DNA from: Hellea sp042093735
Lineage (GTDB): Bacteria > Pseudomonadota > Alphaproteobacteria > Caulobacterales > Maricaulaceae
Direction: 5' to 3'
Assembly: GCA_042093735.1 (NCBI GenBank)
Contig: JBELEM010000017.1
Location: 1 to 41,915 of the forward strand
Length of the DNA: 41,915 bases
The position numbers and the translations under genes were made by a program. Below, in pieces: positions 33,554 to 41,206 of this stretch (the first letter of the stretch is position 1; every line of letters starts with the position of its first letter). The notes under the pieces were generated by a model, which was not told the DNA's origin, made no database searches, and saw only the letters and a list, made by a program, of their open reading frames with translations.

Positions 33554-34426
33554 ATGAACCTGTATTCTCCGGTAAATGATCAATTCGACGATACTGAACT
33601 TTTTAAAATGCTTATTCAGAAGCCACGAATATCTTGGCCCACTGTTACTTTATTGATTGCGGCTTTTATTACCTTTAGTGTTTCAACATTTGCTTACCTT
33701 CAAGGAGAATTGCTGCTAGGCTGGGCCATGTTAATAAATTCCATTGCGTCTTACATGGCTTTTCCTGCGGCGCATGAGGCAACCCATAGTGCTGTGTTTA
33801 AAAACCGCAAAATAAATGATTGGGCGGGTCGAGCTGCGATGACATTGCTTGAGCCAGGACCATTTTTTCAAGTGTTTCGATTTATTCATATGAAACATCA
33901 TCGCTTCACAAATCACAGTGAGAAAGACCCAGACATCTATTGCGGGACAGGGCCGGCTTGGTTGTTGCCATTTAAATGGCTGACATTGGACGTTATCTAT
34001 TTTAAAACTTACCTATCACCAAAGACTTTCAAGAAAAGACCTAAGAGCGAACGTCGAGAATTTTATGTTTCTGTTTTATTTGCCATAACTGTTATTGTAA
34101 CCGTTACGGCCTTAGGTTGGCTGCATTATTATCTACTACTGTTCTTTATTCCTACGCGTATAGCGAAGTTTTTCATAGTTATCGCTTTTGATTTTTTACC
34201 GCATTTTCCTCACGAAGCCGAAGAGCTATACCGCTGTACATCAAACCGTATGGGTATGGAGTGGTTATTAACCCCTATTTTCATCTATCAGAACTATCAT
34301 CTCGTGCACCATCTTTATCCCAGCATACCTTTTTATAGGTACCTCAAGGTTTGGAATTCGAGGAAGCATTATCACGAAGCGCAAAATCCTGCAATCGTTG
34401 ACACCTTTTCACTGATGCCAAGATAA
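33554..34426 (+). CDS. Membrane fatty-acid desaturase/hydroxylase family protein
   Basis: About 290 residues from the ATG at 33554, which has GGAG 4 nt upstream; an ATG at 33506 would add 16 hydrophobic residues. Di-iron His boxes are complete: HEATH (about 74), HMKHHRFTNH (about 113) and HLVHH (about 250). They lie between hydrophobic pairs such as WPTVTLLIAAFITFSVSTFAYL and FYVSVLFAITVIVTVTALGWL. The family inserts double bonds or hydroxyls into lipids or carotenoids using O2. It has its own operator-controlled promoter, so it is induced with the rest of the island rather than being housekeeping. It could oxidise the imported substrate or adjust the membrane. Confidence 0.88.
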   Translation: MNLYSPVNDQFDDTELFKMLIQKPRISWPTVTLLIAAFITFSVSTFAYLQGELLLGWAMLINSIASYMAFPAAHEATHSAVFKNRKINDWAGRAAMTLLEPGPFFQVFRFIHMKHHRFTNHSEKDPDIYCGTGPAWLLPFKWLTLDVIYFKTYLSPKTFKKRPKSERREFYVSVLFAITVIVTVTALGWLHYYLLLFFIPTRIAKFFIVIAFDFLPHFPHEAEELYRCTSNRMGMEWLLTPIFIYQNYHLVHHLYPSIPFYRYLKVWNSRKHYHEAQNPAIVDTFSLMPR

Positions 34427-34475
34427 ATTCTTATACGTACACAAATGGCAATCACCATGGATCTAGGCGCATATT

Positions 34476-34784
34476 ATGAAAACATTATATAAAACTGTTG
34501 GGTTAGGTCTTAGCCTCGCTTTAAATGGCGGCATAGTATTCGCAGATGAATCGAACTCTGAGACTTGTGCAGCATCGCTTACGCCTACGGGTAAAACTAT
34601 CTTTGAGGCTGTTGCACCATCTGTTAAGGCAAATACAAATCTTAAAAAACTCATGAAAAAGAATGTTCGTCCTTTGGTTATGTCTGGGAAGCTTAAGCGT
34701 AAGGATGCGAAGGCGAATGCACCGCTTGCCGGGGAGTGCCTTTTACTCTTGAAGCGAGAGAAACAAGGCCAATCAAGCGAATAA
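34476..34784 (+). CDS. Small secreted protein of unknown function
   Basis: 102 residues with a signal peptide (MKTLYKTVGLGLSLALNGGIVFA) and a mature segment of about 79 residues. TCAASLTPTGKTIFEAVAPSVKANTNLKKLMKKNVRPLVMSGKL is helical and basic, with two cysteines (ETCAAS and GECLLL). No family recognised. It sits 49 nt after the desaturase and just ahead of two back-to-back terminators, so it is probably the last gene of that unit. Confidence 0.65.
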   Translation: MKTLYKTVGLGLSLALNGGIVFADESNSETCAASLTPTGKTIFEAVAPSVKANTNLKKLMKKNVRPLVMSGKLKRKDAKANAPLAGECLLLLKREKQGQSSE

Positions 34785-34814
34785 AAAAACAGGGTCACCT
34801 GAAAAGGGACCCTG
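34783..34814 (-). terminator. Intrinsic terminator for the TonB-dependent receptor gene
   Basis: On the minus strand CAGGGTC (34814-34808) and GACCCTG (34796-34790) form a 7-bp stem, followed directly by seven T (A-run 34789-34783 on the plus strand). It lies about 50 nt beyond the receptor stop. Confidence 0.8.
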
Positions 34815-34823
34815 CTAGTGGGG

Positions 34824-34852
34824 GGACGCATGCTCAAAAGCGTCCTGTTTTT
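34824..34852 (+). terminator. Intrinsic terminator for the desaturase/small-protein unit
   Basis: GGACGC (34824-34829) pairs with GCGTCC (34840-34845) over a 10-nt loop, followed by TGTTTTT. It lies about 40 nt after the stop of the small secreted protein. Confidence 0.72.
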
Positions 34853-34862
34853 CTGAAGTTAA

Positions 34863-37490
34863 TCAGAAGTTTTTACGAAGGTTTATACCGTAAGTTCGTG
34901 GTGCATTCATATATCCATTGATAACGCCGGTTTGCAGCACACCCGGGAATACGGTTGAGACGTACTCATCATTAAAGATATTGCGACCCCAAATTTGGAC
35001 AGCAAACCCGTTATCAAACTTCACACCCGTAGCCGCGTTGAAAGTGCTAACAGTTCGGAAAGGCTGCTGAGTGCCAGTTGTTGTAAATATGGCCTCATTA
35101 GATTGCACTTCGCTTTCATATTGCCAATCTACGCGGAAATAGCCTTTGGCGCTATCGCCTACAGGGTAGAAAAAGTTCGCGCCGATATTTAAAGATGTTT
35201 CAGCTATGCCAGCAGGTTTTTCGCCGGATAGATCTACAAAGTTAAGACCAGAACCTGCAGGGGCCGGGCCATTGGAAAAGGAGTCATAAACCGGGTCAAG
35301 GAATGTCCCGGCGAATGTTAATTCCATCAACTCATTGGGCTTAAGGGACGCGTCAATCTCTAATCCTTTAGTCGATTGTTTACCCGCATTTACGAGCGAG
35401 AAACCGGAACCTACAAAAATGTTGGACTGAAACCCTTCGATGGTTTGATCAAATAGGGCGATATTTATGGCACCTTTATCGAACTTAGCTTTTAAGCCAA
35501 TTTCATAAACCGTAGCTTCCTCTGGTCCTGCGAAACGTGTGCCGAAATTACGCGATGTAGCAGCTGTTGCGCCGACTACATAATTGTTAGGGAGCAGTCC
35601 TGCTCCTGCTAAAGAGGTGCCGTCGGAGAAAAATGGTCTAGACCCGCGAGAGAGGTTCCAAGAGGATGATTTAAAGCCTGTCGCGGCGCTGGCGTAAACA
35701 TTGATATTGTCATTGACTTCATAAGCCGCACGCGCTGTCCATGTCAGCTCGTCATCGCTTGTTTTTCCGTCCTCAATCGAATTGGGGAAAGCAAGGAACG
35801 GAGGGTTAAACTGTAAGGCCTGTAAGCTTGCAATAATACCATTTTCTACATTGGGCAAAAACCCGTTCGTAAATGCACCTTGCACCTGCGGGTTAGGAAA
35901 CTGCCCCGTTGCTAGAGCTCCAAAAGTCGCGGGATCAAGGGTCAGCCCAAACGGAGCAAATGTTGCACCGAAGGCTTGAAAGAGAGGATCGGCTGGGTTG
36001 CCAACGGCGGCTTGAACTGAACCTAAAGCCAACAAGTCAGGCCCTGGTGCTGTATTGAGGTCTAGGGCAAACCATGGATCCGTTGATTGCTGAGATCCCG
36101 TGACGGTCTTATCATCATTTGTGTAATTCAGTCCGCCCGTCAAAGTCAGGCGATCACCAATTTCAAAGTCTACCGTTCCGAAGAGGGAGTAAGACGTATT
36201 CTCTTGTCTGAAGCTGTCTATAAAAGCGTGTTGGCTGCCGAAGAATGACGATCCAGGCGTGAAACCATTTGCCGCTTCAATAGTGCGGAATAGTGCTGGG
36301 CTGCCTGCTAGGACATCAATATAGCTTCGTGTATCTGCGCCCCAATCCAGCCTATCAACGGCTTCAACATTTTCGTCGAATAAAAACCCTCCAATCATCC
36401 AGCTTAAAGGTCCGTTACTGTTTGATGTTAAGCGCAGTTCTTGCGTAAAGGTTTTAATTTTATTTTCCGTTGAAACAGTTTCAAGAATTTCAAGGGTTGT
36501 GAAATCTGAGTCTGAGTCAAAGAATGTATCGTTGTTTCTGTAGGCCGTAATCGATGTCAGATTGGCAAATCCAAGATCGTGATCAATCTGAGCTGATATA
36601 CCCCAATCATCCACTTCGTTCACTGAGTCTTTATTGGCAAAATGTTCCCGCGCAAAAGGATCATTTGCATCAGCCGTCTGTCCGCCTAAGGCCCGAACAG
36701 CATTTATTGCACCTTCATTTTGGAAATTTGTAATAGCGCAGCAAACCTCATCAAGGGTTGAATAATCTGCTATGATCCTAACCGAGGTTTTATCAGAGGG
36801 TTCAAATGAAAGTTGTCCCTGTATATTCCAACGATTTCTATCATTTAGATCTGACAACCCTGGTTGAGCATCGGCATAACCATCACGCATATTAAATCCG
36901 CCGCCGAGACTAAAAGCAGCGCCGTCATTACCAATTGCATTGGTATAATAAGCCTTACCTGTAAAATTATTATAGTTTCCGTAGCCAACTTCAGCGTAGC
37001 CTTCTTTTTCAGCGGAAGGCTTTGCTGTGACTATAGATATAACGCCCGCTGACGCGTTTTTACCAAAAAGTGTAGATTGTGGGCCACGTAAGACTTCTAT
37101 ACGATCAAGTTTAGGCAAATCACCTATACGTGCCGCTGATCGAGATCTGTAAACACCGTCAACAAACACACCGACAGAAGATTCAATACCGGCATTATTA
37201 GCGCCATTCCCGAAGCCTCGTATTATAAAATTTGTATTCGTAGAGGTCTGTAATTGATTGACACGAAGAGAAGGATCTACAGACTGTAGATCATTCAAAT
37301 CTTGGATGCGAGCATTCTCAATGGTGACGTTATCGGTGACAGAAATAGCTAAGGGCGTTTCCTGTAACGTTGTCGTCCGCTTAGTTGCAGTAACGATAAC
37401 TTCATTATCTGATGTCTGAGCAAATGTTGGTGTTGTAAGTGATGCTGTAAGTGCTGTTGTTACAGCTAAAATAGATAAGCGTGACGTCAT
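34863..37490 (-). CDS. TonB-dependent outer-membrane receptor
   Basis: 875 residues. Signal peptide MTSRLSILAVTTALTASLTTPTFAQ is followed by DNEVIVTATKRTTTLQETPLAISV, the usual start of the plug in alphaproteobacterial receptors. The plug contains NTNFIIRGFGNGANNAGIESSVGVFVDGVYRSR and LDRIEVLRGPQSTLFGKNASAGVISIVTAKP (about residues 65-160). A 22-strand-type barrel ends in the outer-membrane signature GINLRKNF. FVDGVYRSR and LFGKNASAG are features of receptors for hydrophobic or complex organic substrates rather than siderophores, as generally seen in sphingomonad-like catabolic clusters. Two copies of the shared operator precede it, so import is probably co-induced with the degradative genes. 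Confidence 0.95.
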   Translation of the reverse strand: MTSRLSILAVTTALTASLTTPTFAQTSDNEVIVTATKRTTTLQETPLAISVTDNVTIENARIQDLNDLQSVDPSLRVNQLQTSTNTNFIIRGFGNGANNAGIESSVGVFVDGVYRSRSAARIGDLPKLDRIEVLRGPQSTLFGKNASAGVISIVTAKPSAEKEGYAEVGYGNYNNFTGKAYYTNAIGNDGAAFSLGGGFNMRDGYADAQPGLSDLNDRNRWNIQGQLSFEPSDKTSVRIIADYSTLDEVCCAITNFQNEGAINAVRALGGQTADANDPFAREHFANKDSVNEVDDWGISAQIDHDLGFANLTSITAYRNNDTFFDSDSDFTTLEILETVSTENKIKTFTQELRLTSNSNGPLSWMIGGFLFDENVEAVDRLDWGADTRSYIDVLAGSPALFRTIEAANGFTPGSSFFGSQHAFIDSFRQENTSYSLFGTVDFEIGDRLTLTGGLNYTNDDKTVTGSQQSTDPWFALDLNTAPGPDLLALGSVQAAVGNPADPLFQAFGATFAPFGLTLDPATFGALATGQFPNPQVQGAFTNGFLPNVENGIIASLQALQFNPPFLAFPNSIEDGKTSDDELTWTARAAYEVNDNINVYASAATGFKSSSWNLSRGSRPFFSDGTSLAGAGLLPNNYVVGATAATSRNFGTRFAGPEEATVYEIGLKAKFDKGAINIALFDQTIEGFQSNIFVGSGFSLVNAGKQSTKGLEIDASLKPNELMELTFAGTFLDPVYDSFSNGPAPAGSGLNFVDLSGEKPAGIAETSLNIGANFFYPVGDSAKGYFRVDWQYESEVQSNEAIFTTTGTQQPFRTVSTFNAATGVKFDNGFAVQIWGRNIFNDEYVSTVFPGVLQTGVINGYMNAPRTYGINLRKNF

Positions 37491-37524
37491 AGATTGTTCC
37501 CCTTTTTTTATAATTTACTTTTAT

Positions 37525-37543
37525 ATGGCATAATGAGTGTCAA
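37525..37543. promoter_or_regulatory. Shared 19-bp operator, copy 5, proximal to the receptor gene
   Basis: Plus-strand ATGGCATAATGAGTGTCAA; read toward the receptor it is TTGACACTCATTATGCCAT. It begins 34 nt upstream of the receptor start codon. Confidence 0.72.
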
Positions 37544-37554
37544 TACAATACCTA

Positions 37555-37573
37555 TTGGCATTATAAGTGTCAA
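37555..37573. promoter_or_regulatory. Shared 19-bp operator, copy 6, distal to the receptor gene
   Basis: Plus-strand TTGGCATTATAAGTGTCAA; read toward the receptor it is TTGACACTTATAATGCCAA. It lies 30 bp (about three helical turns) centre to centre from copy 5. On the minus strand its TTGACA has TATTGT 17 bp downstream as a possible -10. Confidence 0.75.
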
Positions 37574-37639
37574 ATCAATTTATTAAACTATAAAGACGAT
37601 TAAAACCAATAGAAAACCCTTAAAATCATGAGATGCTTC

Positions 37640-37861
37640 TTTTTTGCACCAGCGCAAATTGGCAAGCGTAATAAAGATTGGGGGCCGGGAGTTCTAATGC
37701 AAAGGGCTTATGCTGCAGGGGCACATCTGGCGGCTCGAACATCTGATAACCTGAATGTTGAGTTTTTAAATGGCATTGAAGCCGCGCGAGACATTTGGAT
37801 TGAAACTCTTGACAATAAGGTCTCGCCTAAGCAAGGAATTATGGTCTCATTAGAAAAATAG
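37640..37861 (+). pseudogene. Truncated copy of the DUF2855 gene (3' end only)
   Basis: The last about 73 codons of a DUF2855 gene, colinear without indels with 33099-33320 and sharing the same stop codon. The N-terminal about 290 residues are absent, so it cannot be functional as an oxidoreductase; an ATG at 37628 opens the frame by chance. Divergence is uneven: 28 differences in the first 135 aligned nt (37643-37777) against 3 in the last 84 (37778-37861). Same orientation as the intact gene, so the pair forms direct repeats around the desaturase and receptor genes. Confidence 0.88.
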
Positions 37862-37873
37862 AGTTTTTCAACA

Positions 37874-38839
37874 CTATCCGGGTACGCTCACGGTTTCATA
37901 AATGGGTGTGCCGCCTACAATATGAGCTTCGATGAAATTTAAGGTTTTGTCCAAAATGGATACTCCATTTATTTGAAGCGTGAAAATATTGATACTGCTC
38001 CAAGCGTGACCTGCCTCTTGGACGGTGTAAAAACTATACGGTACACTAACAATGTCTGCTTGTGCCGCGAGGTCTAGGGCTGCTTGATAGGCAACTACGG
38101 TGTCTGCATCCCCATGCAAAGTTAGAAATGGTGCATCCATAAACTCTAGATCAGCTTCTCTAACCAAATCTCCCCAGTAATTAATAACGACATCTGGGCT
38201 CGGACGATCGATATTATATTGATCAAGCGTATAAGCCACGTTTAAAACTGTGTAGGAGCCCGCTGATGAACCCCAATAAGCCAATCGGTTCATATCTAAG
38301 CAATATTGTTGTGCGTTCGTTTGCATCCAATTTAGAGCAGAGACAGTGTCTTCTATGGCAGCAACGGCTGCATTGATAATAACCGGGTCTGCGTTCGGAA
38401 ACGCGGCGACGGTTTCATCCGCTAAAACTTGAAATTCGGGCTTTAAAACAGCGTCATCTCCGGCCAAACGATAATTGATAGAAACAAAGTTGATATCCTT
38501 TTTATTTGTAGCCTCAGCCATACTTTCAAATAGAGTTGTATATTTATCGCCAGTCGTAAAGCCACCACCATGAACAAAAAGCACCGTTGGGCGATTAGTA
38601 GCACAGCTTTCACTCGGCTGGTAAATATCCAATAATAGATTGATCTGGCCAGATGCTGTCGCACCCTTTCCAAACTCAATATCTGCCAATCTAACAGGAC
38701 TGCTACTGCCGCCTGAACCGCCGTCGTCCGTTGGAGGGGGTGAGATTACAGGGGGGGTGCTTGAAGAATTGCCGCCGCAAGCGGCCACCATGAACGCTAA
38801 AAAACATAGTGCCATATTAGATTTTACTAATTGGTTCAC
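37874..38839 (-). CDS. Lipoprotein alpha/beta hydrolase (carboxylesterase)
   Basis: 321 residues. Signal peptide with lipobox (LAFMVAAC, Cys21), then a Gly/Ser/Pro-rich linker (to about residue 50) and a carboxylesterase domain. HGGGF (about 90-94) is the oxyanion motif, WGSSAGSYT near 190 the nucleophile elbow, LHGDADTVV near 243 the acid, and EAGHAWSS near 275 the histidine. It is probably anchored at the outer or inner membrane with its active site in the periplasm. It lies back to back with the DUF2855 fragment. Only a half-copy of the island operator (38927-38945) is upstream, so co-regulation is doubtful. Confidence 0.87.
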   Translation of the reverse strand: MNQLVKSNMALCFLAFMVAACGGNSSSTPPVISPPPTDDGGSGGSSSPVRLADIEFGKGATASGQINLLLDIYQPSESCATNRPTVLFVHGGGFTTGDKYTTLFESMAEATNKKDINFVSINYRLAGDDAVLKPEFQVLADETVAAFPNADPVIINAAVAAIEDTVSALNWMQTNAQQYCLDMNRLAYWGSSAGSYTVLNVAYTLDQYNIDRPSPDVVINYWGDLVREADLEFMDAPFLTLHGDADTVVAYQAALDLAAQADIVSVPYSFYTVQEAGHAWSSINIFTLQINGVSILDKTLNFIEAHIVGGTPIYETVSVPG

Positions 38840-39244
38840 GTAAACACTCCAATATTTCTTCTCTATCTTATTATTATGAGACCGGGATTTTAAAAGTCAT
38901 AAATAAGAGTATATATGATGATGTATATGGCATACTAGGCTTATTCAATAATTTTATATTAATCCGTATCTTATATTACAGAAGTGGCGCACCGGGGATG
39001 CGAGTAATGAGGTCCAATAAAGCAACGATATCAGTTACTTAGAAGGTTAGCAAATATAAAAGTAGCACAGTCTGAGTGTTATTTGTAGCTCAATTCAATT
39101 TAGTGCGCGCAATGGCCGGTGTCAGATATTCTCCATAGCAGACTTAAGCCTTTTCCAAGCTGACTTATACCACAGGCATTGTGGATATTAGAATTGCATT
39201 GAAATCTGTTTCAGTTCAACAATTTTGATTTTCCAAAAATTACG
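38840..39244. other. Gene-free spacer with tRNA-derived sequence
   Basis: 405 nt between the stop end of the propeller gene and the start of the esterase. It is AT-rich near the esterase and holds a half operator (ATGGCA at 38927) and a 14-nt copy of the tRNA-Arg 3' end at 38985-38998. I see no open reading frame, tRNA fold or convincing terminator. Confidence 0.6.
38985..38998. repeat. 14-nt copy of the tRNA-Arg 3' end, possible attachment-site remnant
   Basis: TGGCGCACCGGGGA, identical to 41033-41046 and in the same orientation. The match covers the complement of the tRNA's CCA, discriminator, acceptor 3' strand and the first T-stem bases, then ends. Confidence 0.6.
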
Positions 39245-40930
39245 TTAGTTGTCTGGCTCAATTCGCATGCGCCCATAATAGGCCCCAACGAAGACGCGGC
39301 CCTTTTCATCAATGGCGGGGCCGGAGAACATGTTGTTATATTTCTGTCCTCCTAAAACATAATGGAACGTTGGCTCGCCTGTCAGCCAGTTGACGGCTTC
39401 GAGTGTCCATTCATTATCGCGCGCGCCGATGAAATAGACTTGGCCTGAGCCCGTCGAGACCCACGGGACGCCGTTAGGGGAGCTGATGGTTTCATTGACC
39501 CAGGCTTTCTCTAAGCGGCGTGCTTTCGGGTTCCATTCAAATTTCTGAACGCCGTAAGGTTGGAACTTTGGATTATTACCGAGCGGCCCGATAGAGGCGC
39601 CTCGGCCAACGCCTTCTTTGGGCATGAAGAAGGGGGTGTTACGCGGTGTATTATTGACGACGAGTGCGCCGTAACCTGCGACGATGACGGTTTGCTCTGA
39701 TTGAATGGCGGTGACCTTCTGCTCGCCCATATCGGCGGGGACTTGGCCTGCAATACGGCGGGAGGGTGCGCCTTCGATTTGCATCCAATCTTCGGGGATG
39801 TCATCGCGCCACATCAGCACGACATTCATGCGAATGTCCCCGTCAGTGAGGACTACAAAGCGGTCTTCATCGCCAAAGCCCATCAGGCTGGGCGTCGCGC
39901 CAGAGCCTTCGACATGGCCATTGCGATATTCCGCTGTCCACGCGCCGTCAGCCTCATCCGTCGAGAGGGTCTCTCCGTCCCAGATGATTTTATGCACGTG
40001 ATTACGCGAAATGGCATAGATGCCGCCAGCATCGTCAATGGCAATGGAATTGCGCACCCAGCCATAACCGACACCGTGGGTCGAGGTATCTTCTCTATCG
40101 GCATGTTTCATGCGCACAGACCGAAATTCAGACAGATCAGGGGAAACGGCGATCATCGTCCCCGTTTCCATAGGAAAGACAATCCACCCGTCATAGGTCA
40201 TATTCATACCGACACTGGAACCGACCAGCTCTGGCGGCAGTTGGAAGCGTGCAGCTTCGACGATGCCGGAATCTGCATCGTCTTTCACAGCGTCCGTATA
40301 GGCGACAACCGAGCCGTCTTTGCGGGCGATGTAGAACCAGTCATTATCGCCGACGACGGTGTAAACCCCCGAGAGGGATTTAAGCGGCAGCATAGATTTA
40401 ATGGCGGTCGGCATCGCAGTTGCGCCGTTATTCTTATCTAATTTGGCGATTATTTTATTGGCCCAGTCTTCATCATATTTATCAGCCACATCAGATTTTA
40501 GGTGGTCGATGATTCGGTAATCTTCCTCATCCAACTTGAAGACGCCGTTGACCCCATTCGTCCAAACCACGCGCCGACCATCGGGATGGGGGCTGGAGAT
40601 GCTGACCCCGAAATGACCAGGGCCAAGAAATTGATAGGTAATTTCGCTAGGGTCCAAGCGGCGCGTTTTATCCATTGGTCCGGCGATTGGCGTCGAGTCT
40701 TGCTGGGCTGGATCCCCATGCGGAATCGGATTTACGCTCTGTGCGGCAAGCCTATTTTTAGCTGGGAAATTCATATCCATCGGGGCACTGGCGGTATCGG
40801 CCATTTGCGGGGCCAGGGGCAGGTCAAGATCTGGGCGCGGCGGCTCTGGCCCAAAGTCACAGCTTTTCAGCGTGAAAAAGCCAATAAGCAGCACGAATAG
40901 AAGCCCGAGAATTTTGAAAAAGCGTTTCAT
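39245..40930 (-). CDS. Uncharacterised beta-propeller lipoprotein
   Basis: 561 residues, no named family recognised. The N-terminus KILGLLFVLLIGFFTLKSCDFGP is a signal with a lipobox-like LKSC, followed by a Pro-rich linker. The remainder consists of repeated four-strand units with aromatic-Gly turns: GVYTVVGDNDWFYIARKDGSVVAYTD, YDGWIVFPMETGTMIAVSPD, NSIAIDDAGGIYAISRNHVHKIIW, TGSGQVYFIGARDNEWTLEAVNW, and GPAIDEKGRVFVGAY. This is typical of a PQQ- or SMP-30-like propeller. No catalytic residues can be assigned. Locally GC-rich. It lies between the two copies of the tRNA 3' sequence, so it may have arrived separately. Confidence 0.75.
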   Translation of the reverse strand: MKRFFKILGLLFVLLIGFFTLKSCDFGPEPPRPDLDLPLAPQMADTASAPMDMNFPAKNRLAAQSVNPIPHGDPAQQDSTPIAGPMDKTRRLDPSEITYQFLGPGHFGVSISSPHPDGRRVVWTNGVNGVFKLDEEDYRIIDHLKSDVADKYDEDWANKIIAKLDKNNGATAMPTAIKSMLPLKSLSGVYTVVGDNDWFYIARKDGSVVAYTDAVKDDADSGIVEAARFQLPPELVGSSVGMNMTYDGWIVFPMETGTMIAVSPDLSEFRSVRMKHADREDTSTHGVGYGWVRNSIAIDDAGGIYAISRNHVHKIIWDGETLSTDEADGAWTAEYRNGHVEGSGATPSLMGFGDEDRFVVLTDGDIRMNVVLMWRDDIPEDWMQIEGAPSRRIAGQVPADMGEQKVTAIQSEQTVIVAGYGALVVNNTPRNTPFFMPKEGVGRGASIGPLGNNPKFQPYGVQKFEWNPKARRLEKAWVNETISSPNGVPWVSTGSGQVYFIGARDNEWTLEAVNWLTGEPTFHYVLGGQKYNNMFSGPAIDEKGRVFVGAYYGRMRIEPDN

Positions 40931-40955
40931 GAAATGTCTCTTAGTTAAAACTTTA

Positions 40956-40974
40956 ATGGCGCGGTATCAGTCAT
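40956..40974. promoter_or_regulatory. Degenerate operator-like site upstream of the propeller gene
   Basis: ATGGCGCGGTATCAGTCAT keeps the outer ATGGC and GTCAT pentamers and the 19-bp spacing of the island operator, but not the inner bases. It begins 26 nt upstream of the start codon at 40930. GCGGTA (40961-40966) also pairs with TACCGC (40984-40989). Weak. Confidence 0.3.
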
Positions 40975-41032
40975 AGATTATCTTACCGCGGTGCTAAAAT
41001 ATAGGCTTTTAGAGTTTTTTACAGTAAATAAC

Positions 41033-41109
41033 TGGCGCACCGGGGAGGATTCGAACCCCCGACCCCCTGATTCGTAGTCAGGTACTCTATCCAGCTGAGC
41101 TACCGGTGC
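41033..41109 (-). tRNA. tRNA-Arg (anticodon ACG), CCA encoded
   Basis: Minus strand: acceptor GCACCGG pairs with CCGGTGC, discriminator G, then encoded CCA (41035-41033). D-arm region AGCTCAGCTGGATAGAGT, anticodon arm CCTGA-CTACGAA-TCAGG giving anticodon ACG, and T-arm GGGGG-TTCGAAT-CCTCC. Length is 77 nt with CCA. The ACG anticodon (A34 to inosine by TadA) reads CGU/CGC/CGA. The 3' end faces the GC-rich island, the usual geometry for tRNA-targeted integration. Confidence 0.96.
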
Positions 41110-41206
41110 ATGAACCTATTTTAATAAAATAAGTTCGATCGCGTTAAAGCGTCTGCAAGATACAAAAGCAAGCTTTTTTTAATTTGAAATTAAATAAATA
41201 AATCAG

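Noticed and set aside
38927..38945. Operator-like sequence upstream of the lipoprotein esterase
   Set aside because: Only one half (ATGGCA) matches; the TGACA half is absent and it lies almost 90 nt from the start codon.
39701..40441. Long plus-strand open frame (246 codons) opposite the propeller gene
   Set aside because: Shadow frame in GC-rich DNA: the opposite strand has a signal peptide, lipobox and repeat pattern, while this one reads as His/Arg-rich sequence without domains.
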